From Sphingobacterium hungaricum (lineage in GTDB: Bacteria > Bacteroidota > Bacteroidia > Sphingobacteriales > Sphingobacteriaceae): a stretch of 64,000 nt of DNA. The notes under the pieces were generated by a model, which saw only the letters and a program-made list of their open reading frames with translations, ran no database searches and had not been told where the DNA came from. The position numbers and the translations under genes were made by a program. The first letter of the stretch is position 1; every line of letters starts with the position of its first letter. The DNA is taken from positions 2,091,337 to 2,155,336 of the forward strand of contig NZ_MU158698.1 in assembly GCF_015210005.1 (NCBI RefSeq), in the 5' to 3' direction. Below, one piece after another: positions 35,418 through 42,874 of this stretch.

Positions 35418-36272
35418 TTAATTTATTTTGTCAAAAAATGTTGGAACTTTTATGTCTAATGCTATTTCTTTAGAAATAGAAGGTTTAAAAATACGGTCGA
35501 AAAATGATTTTCTTGTTTTATTAACCAGTATAAGGTCTAAATTGTTTTTAGAAATCATCAGATTCACAACTTCCGAAATAGAATCCATTTCGACATCATC
35601 TTTAGAAATATGGTCACTCAATGTTATTACATGTTTAACGCCATCTATTTCTCGGATATTGTATGACCACGATTCCAGTCGCTCATTCACTTCAGAAGCA
35701 ACATCATCTTCTTTATAAACATGTATAAGGTATAGTTCTTCAATGTCTCCAATCAAATGAATATACTCAATCAAAGTTTCTATTTCATCCGTTTTGAAAT
35801 TTGTCAATAAGCCTATTTTACGGAAGTTAAATTCTTCGTGTCCATTCGGAATTGCAATAACAGGAATCGGTGATTTCGAACTGATTGCCGAAGTGTTGCT
35901 GCCGTAAACGATTGATTTTTTTTCTGAATCGCCCGTTGTTCCCATCACGATTAGCTCGTACCCATCTTGATCGGCTATTTTAGGTAGTTTCTCTTGCAAT
36001 AATCCGCGGCTGCAAGTGCTATTGATTTCAACTGAAGGAAATAAATTATTTAATTGCTTTTTTATTTCGACCATTGTTAAGTCAGCTTGCAGCAATTGTC
36101 CCTTCTCATCTTCGTCGCTTTCTGTTTCTTCATTGAATCCTGCTGAAGCAGAAGTATAAAAATGGTATAAATGAATTCCCAGGTTTTTCTCAATGGCTAA
36201 ATTACAGGCGAATTTAGCGGCGTAAAAAGCATCGTCTGAAAAATCTGTTGGTACTAAAATATTTTTATGCAT
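35418..36272 (-). CDS. Universal stress protein, two UspA domains (first of pair)
   Basis: A 284-residue paralogue of the following gene with the same layout. Domain 1 begins KNILVPTDFSDDAFYAAKFACNLA and carries the ATP motif GTTGDSEKKSIVYGSN; domain 2 is diverged. An acidic insertion (NEETESDEDEKGQ, about 48-60) distinguishes it. It is the first gene of the two-gene unit. A TTCATTTG, one base off the -7 consensus, lies at 36298-36305 on the minus strand. alaS is divergent. Confidence 0.92.
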   Translation of the reverse strand: MHKNILVPTDFSDDAFYAAKFACNLAIEKNLGIHLYHFYTSASAGFNEETESDEDEKGQLLQADLTMVEIKKQLNNLFPSVEINSTCSRGLLQEKLPKIADQDGYELIVMGTTGDSEKKSIVYGSNTSAISSKSPIPVIAIPNGHEEFNFRKIGLLTNFKTDEIETLIEYIHLIGDIEELYLIHVYKEDDVASEVNERLESWSYNIREIDGVKHVITLSDHISKDDVEMDSISEVVNLMISKNNLDLILVNKTRKSFFDRIFKPSISKEIALDIKVPTFFDKIN

Positions 36273-36369
36273 ATCCTATCTATGTGGCAAATGAATTCCA
36301 ATTTACAAAATTTTTATGGATTCTTGGTCTTAAGCGGTGTAATTCTCTTATTTAATCAGCTATTTTGAG

Positions 36370-36377
36370 TAAGTTTG
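36370..36377 (+). promoter_or_regulatory. TAnnTTTG -7 element of alaS
   Basis: TAAGTTTG lies 26 nt before the alaS ATG. Confidence 0.6.
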
Positions 36378-36403
36378 CATAAAAGAATAGCATAATAATT
36401 TTC

Positions 36404-39019
36404 ATGACTAATAGAGAAATCCGCGATGCATATTTAAACTTTTTTAAAAGCAAAGCACATCAAATAGTTCCTTCCGCACCTGTTGTAATTAAGAATGATC
36501 CGACGTTAATGTTCACTAATGCCGGGATGAATCAATTTAAAGAATTATTTCTAGGACAAACCGCCATAACCTATTCAAGAGTCGCTGATACCCAACGTTG
36601 TTTGCGTGTTTCAGGTAAGCATAATGACTTGGAAGAAGTCGGTATTGATACGTATCACCACACTTTATTTGAGATGCTGGGGAATTGGTCGTTTGGTGAT
36701 TACTTTAAAAAGGAAGCGATTGAATGGGCTTGGGAATTATTGACCGAAGTCTATAAATTGGATAAAAATCGCTTGTATGTGACTATTTTTGAAGGTGATG
36801 CAACAGAAAGTCTGCAACGTGATGACGAAGCTTATGATCACTGGAAAAAATGGATTGCCGAAGACAGGATTCTATTAGGAAATAAAAAAGATAATTTCTG
36901 GGAAATGGGTGAAACAGGTCCTTGCGGTCCTTGCAGTGAAATCCATTACGATATGCGTTCCGAACAAGAGCGATTAAATCAGCCTGGACAGGAATTGGTG
37001 AATGCAGATCATCCACAAGTTATTGAGGTTTGGAATCTTGTATTCATGCAATTCAATCGCCTAAAAAGCGGCGATTTAGAATTCTTGCCGGCGAAGCATG
37101 TGGACACCGGAATGGGATTCGAACGGTTGGTTCGTGCCATCCAAAATAAAACATCAAATTACGATACGGATGTCTTTCAGCCTTTGATTAATTTTATTTC
37201 AGAAAAATCAGGAATACCTTACGGAGAAGCAGAGACAACTGACATTGCGATGCGCGTCATCAGTGACCATATTCGCGCTGTAAGTTTTGCAATCGCTGAC
37301 GGACAATTGCCATCTAATAATAAAGCGGGCTATGTGATTCGTCGAATCCTTCGCCGTGCTGTTCGCTATGCGTATACTTTTTTAGGATTTAAAAATCCAT
37401 TTTTCAATGAGCTCGTTCCATTATTGGCGCAACAGTTTGAAGGCGTTTTTGATGAATTGATCCAGCAGCAGAGCTTTGTTCAAAAAGTGATTTTGGAAGA
37501 AGAAGTTTCTTTCCTTCGCACGTTGACGACAGGAATTTCAAGGTTCGAATCGTATGTAGTAGATAAAGAGGCCATCGATGGTCAGTTCGCTTTTGAATTG
37601 TTTGATACTTACGGATTCCCGATTGACTTAACACAGCTTCTGGCTAGAGAAAAGAATTTGGATGTGGATATGGTTGCTTTTCAAGAAGCATTGCAGAGCC
37701 AAAAAGAACGTTCTCGCTCAGCTACAGCAGTAGATACGGGAGATTGGGTGCTAGTTCATGGAAATGAAGAGTCCGAATTTTTAGGGTATGACTTTTTGGA
37801 AACTGACTGCCAGATCATCCAATACCGCAAAGTAACTTCTAAAGGCAAAGATCAATATCAATTAGTTCTGTCTCAAACTCCTTTTTATGCAGAAGGTGGC
37901 GGGCAGGTTGGCGATACAGGATATTTGCTTCAGAAAGAAACTAACGAAAAGATTTTTGTGGTTGACACCAAAAAGGAAAATGGACTGATTGTTCATTTTA
38001 CAAATGATCTGCCAACGAATATCCAAGCAACTTTTCATGCGGTCGTTGATAAACAGAAAAGATTGGATACCGAAAATAACCACTCTGCAACGCACTTATT
38101 GCATGCTGCTTTGAAACAAGTTTTGGGTGACCATGTCAATCAAAAAGGTTCCTTAGTTTCTCCTGATATTTTACGTTTTGATGTTTCGCATTTTTCGAAA
38201 ATCACGTATGAAGAAATTAAGGAAGTAGAAGACATTGTCAATGCCAAAATCAGGGAGAATATTCCTTTGACCGAACAAAGGCACGTGCCATTGCAACAAG
38301 CATTGGATTCAGGAGTGAACGCCTTATTCGGTGAAAAATATGGAGATTTTGTTCGTGTGGTGACTTTCGACCGTAACTTTTCGAATGAACTATGTGGCGG
38401 TACGCATGTTAAAGCTACCGGACAGATTGGTTTCTTTAAAATTATCTCCGAATCTGCTGTTGCGGCCGGTGTGCGGAGAATTGAAGCAATCACGGGTACA
38501 AAATCCGCTGCGGTAATCCGGGAGAAATTTGAATTGTTCAACAAGCTTCAAGAGTTGCTTAAAAATCCAAAAGATTTTGTAGCAACATTCTCTGGCTTAA
38601 TTGAAGAAAATGCTGATCTCAAAAAAGAAATCCAGAATAATATCTTAGAGAAGTCATTGGCTTTGAAACAGAAATTGGAAGATAAATTCGAAACAATTAA
38701 TGGCATAAATTTCTTAGCGGTAGAAGTTGACCTTCCCAATTCGGAAGCCGTCAAAACGTTGGCTTATGCTTTGAAAGGATCTGTGCCAAATCTATTCTTA
38801 GTCGTTGCTACCAATAACGATGACAAGCCTAATCTAACCGTTGTCGTCTCCGAAGAATTGGTGAAATCGCATAATCTTAATGCGAGCACGATCGTCAAGG
38901 ATTTAGCAAAGGATATCCAAGGCGGTGGAGGCGGTCAGCCGACATTTGCAACTGCTGGTGGAAAAAATAGTACGGGCTTGCAATCTGCTATTGCGCGAGC
39001 AAAAGAATTTTTGAATTAA
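36404..39019 (+). CDS. alaS: Alanine-tRNA ligase
   Basis: An 871-residue class II synthetase charging tRNA-Ala. The N-terminal catalytic domain has motif 1 FFKSKAHQIVPSAPVV, motif 2 with DTQRCLRVSGKHNDLEEVG and motif 3 VIRRILRRAVRYAYTFLG. The editing domain has the zinc ligands His560 and His564 (HSATHLLHAAL), and Cys664 and His668 in CGGTHV, which clear mischarged serine or glycine. The C-Ala domain ends with GGGGGQPTFATAGGKN. All parts are complete and length is normal. A thioredoxin-like lipoprotein gene follows after 11 nt. Confidence 0.98.
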   Translation: MTNREIRDAYLNFFKSKAHQIVPSAPVVIKNDPTLMFTNAGMNQFKELFLGQTAITYSRVADTQRCLRVSGKHNDLEEVGIDTYHHTLFEMLGNWSFGDYFKKEAIEWAWELLTEVYKLDKNRLYVTIFEGDATESLQRDDEAYDHWKKWIAEDRILLGNKKDNFWEMGETGPCGPCSEIHYDMRSEQERLNQPGQELVNADHPQVIEVWNLVFMQFNRLKSGDLEFLPAKHVDTGMGFERLVRAIQNKTSNYDTDVFQPLINFISEKSGIPYGEAETTDIAMRVISDHIRAVSFAIADGQLPSNNKAGYVIRRILRRAVRYAYTFLGFKNPFFNELVPLLAQQFEGVFDELIQQQSFVQKVILEEEVSFLRTLTTGISRFESYVVDKEAIDGQFAFELFDTYGFPIDLTQLLAREKNLDVDMVAFQEALQSQKERSRSATAVDTGDWVLVHGNEESEFLGYDFLETDCQIIQYRKVTSKGKDQYQLVLSQTPFYAEGGGQVGDTGYLLQKETNEKIFVVDTKKENGLIVHFTNDLPTNIQATFHAVVDKQKRLDTENNHSATHLLHAALKQVLGDHVNQKGSLVSPDILRFDVSHFSKITYEEIKEVEDIVNAKIRENIPLTEQRHVPLQQALDSGVNALFGEKYGDFVRVVTFDRNFSNELCGGTHVKATGQIGFFKIISESAVAAGVRRIEAITGTKSAAVIREKFELFNKLQELLKNPKDFVATFSGLIEENADLKKEIQNNILEKSLALKQKLEDKFETINGINFLAVEVDLPNSEAVKTLAYALKGSVPNLFLVVATNNDDKPNLTVVVSEELVKSHNLNASTIVKDLAKDIQGGGGGQPTFATAGGKNSTGLQSAIARAKEFLN

Positions 39020-39030
39020 TAAAACAAACT

Positions 39031-40131
39031 ATGAACAATCCTTATAATAGGTTTATTTTTATTCTTTTAAGTGCACTTTTTTTTAGTTGCCAAAACAAGG
39101 ATAGTATTTCTATTTCTGGAACGATAGAGAATCCAGGAAATATAAAAGTCGTGGCTTTTTATGAAGGAGATATAAAATTGGATTCCGTTTTTCTTGGGGA
39201 TGGCAATCGGTTCAAATTTGAGCGATTATCGAGCCAAGGCAGGTTGTTGTCGCTAGAAGTAGGCAAAAACAAATATCCAATTATTTTGGAACCAGGTGCT
39301 GAAGTTAACTTTACCACAGATTTACAAAATCCAGAACAGTACAGCATTGAAGGCTCACAGCTTTCTTCTGATTTGAAGGAGTTTGCTCCTTATACTTCCC
39401 GCAAGAAGTTTGTTGAAGATTCATTGCAGTCCGAATTTGCTAAAAAATCCAATAACAAAACTTCGGATCAGATTGATGAATTGCGTGTGGAATTTTTAGG
39501 TAAATTTAGATCTGAATTAAACCAATACACGCAACAAGCGGTAGACTTTGCCTCAAAGCATCCAAACCTCGCAGGGTTTTATGCGATGAGTACCTTAGAT
39601 CCTGAGCTTGCTGAAAATGAAATTATCGCTTATAGCGACCAGATTAAAGATGAGTTTCCTGATAATCGCTACGTTATCCAATTTAAGGAAGAAGCCGCAA
39701 AATTGAAAGTGTTGGCGATTGGACAACCCGCACCGGAATTTGAATCGTTTACACCTGATAATAAGGTGGTGAAGCTTTCAGATTTTAAAGGGAAATATAC
39801 GCTGATCGACTTTTGGGCTTCTTGGTGTGTTCCTTGCCGTCAAGAAAATCCGAATATCGTACGGTTGTATAATCAATATAAAGATAAAGGATTTACAGTT
39901 TTTGGTGTTTCTTTGGATAATAATCCGGGATCATGGATGCGCGCAATCAAAGACGATCAATTGGATTGGACTCAAGTTTCTGATTTGCAGGCTTGGAGTT
40001 CGGATTTGGTCATTAAGTATAGGTTGAAAGCGATTCCAGCTTCGTACATTGTTGATAAAGATGGGATTATAATAGGGAAAAATCTTCGAGGCAAGGAGCT
40101 TGAAAATTTTCTTTCTGAGCATATTCTTTAG
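39031..40131 (+). CDS. Thioredoxin-family lipoprotein (DUF4369 + TlpA-like)
   Basis: A 366-residue TlpA/ResA-like oxidoreductase anchored as a lipoprotein (signal ends LFFSCQ). An N-terminal DUF4369-type beta domain (about 26-115, SISGTIENPGNIKVVAFYEGDI) is followed by a helical linker and a C-terminal AhpC/TSA-thioredoxin domain (about 228-365). The active site is WASWCVPCRQE, and the cis-Pro motif is AIPASYIVDKDG. It probably keeps periplasmic cysteines reduced, for example in cytochrome c assembly, which is inferred from the family. It lies 11 nt after alaS and may share its mRNA, though the roles are unrelated. Confidence 0.92.
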   Translation: MNNPYNRFIFILLSALFFSCQNKDSISISGTIENPGNIKVVAFYEGDIKLDSVFLGDGNRFKFERLSSQGRLLSLEVGKNKYPIILEPGAEVNFTTDLQNPEQYSIEGSQLSSDLKEFAPYTSRKKFVEDSLQSEFAKKSNNKTSDQIDELRVEFLGKFRSELNQYTQQAVDFASKHPNLAGFYAMSTLDPELAENEIIAYSDQIKDEFPDNRYVIQFKEEAAKLKVLAIGQPAPEFESFTPDNKVVKLSDFKGKYTLIDFWASWCVPCRQENPNIVRLYNQYKDKGFTVFGVSLDNNPGSWMRAIKDDQLDWTQVSDLQAWSSDLVIKYRLKAIPASYIVDKDGIIIGKNLRGKELENFLSEHIL

Positions 40132-40169
40132 CGGTGAATTATCGCTGATTAATATTATATTAATTACGG

Positions 40170-40208
40170 TTAACAATTTGATAACATTTGATTAACCTTA
40201 CCTTACCA
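40170..40208 (+). promoter_or_regulatory. Four 11-bp-phased TTAACA-like repeats, putative response-regulator operator
   Basis: Hexamers TTAACA (40170), ATAACA (40181), TTAACC (40192) and TTACCA (40203) recur exactly every 11 bp. OmpR/PhoB-family regulators bind head-to-tail dimers at direct repeats with this period, and TTAACA-N5 repeats resemble the PhoP boxes of Bacillus. The array ends 31 nt before the ATG of an OmpR-family regulator, so autoregulation is likely. Confidence 0.65.
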
Positions 40209-40239
40209 TTAAGTTCATATTTTAGTAAAAATTTTACTT

Positions 40240-40926
40240 ATGAGTACCAACCAGAAAATACTTGTTATTGACGATGAACAAGACATTGTAGAATTAATCA
40301 GCTATAATTTAACCAAAGAAGGTTATCAGGTGTTTACTGCGTCCAATGGGAAAGAGGGAATTAAGGTTGCTAAAGAAGTTAACCCTGATTTAATCATACT
40401 TGATGTGATGATGCCCGAAATGGATGGTATAGAAGCATGTCGATTGATGCGTTCGCTTCCTGAATTCAAGCATACGTTCATGGTTTTTCTTACCGCAAGA
40501 AGCGAAGAATACTCTGAAATTGCTGGATTTAATGTTGGTGCAGATGATTACATTGCCAAACCCATTAAGCCTCGTGCCTTGATGAGCCGTATTAACGCTA
40601 TATTAAGAAGAAATTCTTCTGACTCAGCACATGAAGTTACAGATAAGTTAGAGATTTTGGATTTAGTTATCGACCGTGATTCATTTCTGGTTTACCGTGG
40701 AGAAGAAAAAATTACTTTAGCGAAAAAAGAGTTTGAACTATTGTATTTATTGGCTTCAAAGCCAAATAAAGTATTTACTAGAGAAAAAATATTGAAGAGC
40801 ATTTGGGAAGATTCTGTCGTAGTTACTAATCGTACTATTGATGTTCATATTCGAAAACTCAGAGAAAAAATTGGCGACAACTATGTCGCAACGGTAAAAG
40901 GAGTAGGTTACAAGTTTTATCACTAA
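40240..40926 (+). CDS. OmpR/PhoB-family response regulator
   Basis: A 228-residue two-component transcription factor. The receiver domain (about 6-120) has the acidic pair Asp11-Asp12, phospho-acceptor Asp55 in IILDVMMPEMDG, the Thr of FLTARSE and the Lys of DYIAKPIK. A winged-helix DNA-binding domain (about 130-228) has LAKKEFELLYLLASKPNKVFTREKIL and TIDVHIRKLREKIGDNYVATVKGVGYKF. No histidine kinase is adjacent, so it is an orphan here. The upstream region carries four 11-bp-phased repeats that probably are its own binding site, and a strong terminator follows. Its resemblance to PhoB/RprY-type regulators does not fix the signal. Confidence 0.94.
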   Translation: MSTNQKILVIDDEQDIVELISYNLTKEGYQVFTASNGKEGIKVAKEVNPDLIILDVMMPEMDGIEACRLMRSLPEFKHTFMVFLTARSEEYSEIAGFNVGADDYIAKPIKPRALMSRINAILRRNSSDSAHEVTDKLEILDLVIDRDSFLVYRGEEKITLAKKEFELLYLLASKPNKVFTREKILKSIWEDSVVVTNRTIDVHIRKLREKIGDNYVATVKGVGYKFYH

Positions 40927-40927
40927 C

Positions 40928-40963
40928 AAAATACCAGCAAGAAAATTGCTGGTATTTTTTTTT
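40928..40963 (+). terminator. Rho-independent terminator of the response regulator gene
   Basis: AATACCAGCAA pairs with TTGCTGGTATT around GAAAA, followed by T8 or more. Confidence 0.93.
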
Positions 40964-40972
40964 GTTAAGATT

Positions 40973-40984
40973 GCAATCGATTGC
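40973..40984. promoter_or_regulatory. Perfect 12-bp palindrome upstream of glmS
   Basis: GCAATCGATTGC is its own reverse complement and overlaps a second palindrome, GATTGCAATC (40969-40978). It lies 14 bp before the -7 box, over the expected -33 region, where a repressor would act. Confidence 0.5.
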
Positions 40985-40998
40985 GTGAAATATTATTT

Positions 40999-41006
40999 TA
41001 TATTTG
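40999..41006 (+). promoter_or_regulatory. TAnnTTTG -7 element of glmS
   Basis: TATATTTG lies 23 nt before the glmS ATG. No -33 element with normal spacing is visible, which would suit an activated or repressed promoter. Confidence 0.6.
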
Positions 41007-41029
41007 TCATGTTTTAAGATCAATTATAT

Positions 41030-42871
41030 ATGTGTGGAATAGTAGGTTACACGGGATATCGTCAAGCATATCCAATCGTTTTAGAAGGTCTAAAAAAGCT
41101 AGAGTATCGAGGATATGATAGTGCGGGTATCGCATTGCATAAAGGCGACTCCTTAGCTGTTTATAAAAAAGAAGGAAAGGTTTCTGTTCTAGAAAACTTT
41201 GCTTCGATTTATGATAAAACCTCAAACATTGGAATCGGACATACACGTTGGGCTACGCATGGTGAACCTTCTGACCGCAATTCACACCCTCATGTTTCTG
41301 CGTCAGGAAATCTTGCCATGATCCACAATGGAATTATTGAAAATTATGGGCAATTGAAAAGCGAATTGCTGGACAAAGGCTATACTTTTCTAAGTGATAC
41401 CGATTCAGAAGTCTTGCTTAATTTCATCGAATACATTAAAACGAATAATGAGTGTACGCTGGAAGAAGCGATGCGGATTGCTTTGAAAAGAGTGAGTGGC
41501 GCTTATGTGATTTTATTGATTGACCAAGATTATCCAGATACAATTTTTGCGGCCCGCAAGGGAAGTCCTTTGGTAATCGGTATTGGTAAAGGTGAACATT
41601 TCTTAGGATCTGATGCATCACCAATGCTGGAATTCACGAAAGAAGTGGTTTACATTAATGATTACGAATTAGCGATTGTTAGGCCGGATGAATTGATTTT
41701 GAAGAATCTAGGGAATGAACGCATAACTCCGTATGTTCAAAAACTTGATATTGAATTAGCGGCTATTGAAAAAGGAGGGTTCGATCATTTTATGCTTAAA
41801 GAAATCTTCGAACAGCCAAAAACGATTTTTGATTCGTTACGAGGCCGTTTGGATTTAGATAAATCGTCAGTTACCTTAAGCGGTATTGAGGCAATAGAAG
41901 ATAAAATCAAACAAGCTCGCAGGATTATTATTGTCGCTTGTGGTACCAGCTGGCATGCGGGCTTAATGGCCGAATATGTGATTGAAGAATTATGTAGAAT
42001 CAATGTAGAAGTGGAATATGCTTCTGAGTTCCGTTACAGAAACCCAATCATTACGAAAGAAGATGTCATTATTGCGATTTCGCAAAGTGGGGAGACTGCA
42101 GATACCTTAGTGGCACTTGAGAATGCAAAAGAGCAAGGAGCTACGATCTTTGGATTAGTCAATGTTGTTGGTTCATCAATTGCTCGTATTTCACATGCTG
42201 GTGCGTATACGCATGCTGGACCTGAAATCGGTGTGGCGAGTACAAAAGCTTATACAGCGCAATTGGCAGTGCTTCAATTGATCGCATTGAAGATTGCAAA
42301 GATTAAAGGAACGATTTCGGATGAGCGTTTCAATACATTGCTTTTGGATTTGGCAGAAGTGCCAGAGAAAGTAGATTTTATTTTAAATAATCAAGTAGAA
42401 AATATCCAGCGCATAGCTTCTAAATATAGCGGTGCACAAGATGCCTTATTTTTAGGAAGAGGATTTAATTTTCCAACAGCTTTGGAAGGGGCGTTGAAGC
42501 TAAAAGAAATATCGTACATTCATGCGGAAGGTTATCCTGCAGCAGAAATGAAACATGGTCCTATTGCTTTGGTCGATGAAAATTTACCTGTGATTTTTGT
42601 GGCAACTAAAGATAGCTATCACGATAAAATCATCAGTAACATGCAGGAAATCAAAGCAAGAAAAGGTAAAGTAATCGCTATTGTTTCTGAAGGTGACGAA
42701 ATTGCAAGCTCTTTAGCCGATGATTTTATTGTTGTTCCTAATTGTAATGAAGTTATTGCACCTTTATTGGCGGTTATCCCGCTTCAATTATTATCGTACT
42801 ACATTGGTATTGAACGAGGAGTGGATGTAGACAAACCTAGAAATTTAGCAAAATCTGTTACTGTTGAATAG
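41030..42871 (+). CDS. glmS: Glutamine-fructose-6-phosphate aminotransferase (isomerizing)
   Basis: A 613-residue GlmS, first enzyme of the hexosamine pathway, making glucosamine-6-phosphate from fructose-6-phosphate and glutamine. The N-terminal glutaminase uses Cys2 (MCGIVGYTG), with GHTRWATHGEPSDRNSHPH and NGIIENY. Two SIS sugar-isomerase domains follow: VACGTSWHAGLMAEY, ISQSGETADTLVALENAKEQG, and LGRGFNFPTALEGALKLKEISYIHAEGYPAAEMKHGPIALV. The C-terminus DKPRNLAKSVTVE is canonical. The 5' leader is too short for a glmS ribozyme. A DUF4954 gene begins 3 nt after the stop. Confidence 0.98.
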   Translation: MCGIVGYTGYRQAYPIVLEGLKKLEYRGYDSAGIALHKGDSLAVYKKEGKVSVLENFASIYDKTSNIGIGHTRWATHGEPSDRNSHPHVSASGNLAMIHNGIIENYGQLKSELLDKGYTFLSDTDSEVLLNFIEYIKTNNECTLEEAMRIALKRVSGAYVILLIDQDYPDTIFAARKGSPLVIGIGKGEHFLGSDASPMLEFTKEVVYINDYELAIVRPDELILKNLGNERITPYVQKLDIELAAIEKGGFDHFMLKEIFEQPKTIFDSLRGRLDLDKSSVTLSGIEAIEDKIKQARRIIIVACGTSWHAGLMAEYVIEELCRINVEVEYASEFRYRNPIITKEDVIIAISQSGETADTLVALENAKEQGATIFGLVNVVGSSIARISHAGAYTHAGPEIGVASTKAYTAQLAVLQLIALKIAKIKGTISDERFNTLLLDLAEVPEKVDFILNNQVENIQRIASKYSGAQDALFLGRGFNFPTALEGALKLKEISYIHAEGYPAAEMKHGPIALVDENLPVIFVATKDSYHDKIISNMQEIKARKGKVIAIVSEGDEIASSLADDFIVVPNCNEVIAPLLAVIPLQLLSYYIGIERGVDVDKPRNLAKSVTVE

Positions 42872-42874
42872 GCT

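Noticed and set aside
40981..41029. A glmS ribozyme in the glmS leader
   Set aside because: The space between the -7 box and the ATG is only 23 nt, far too short for the ribozyme.
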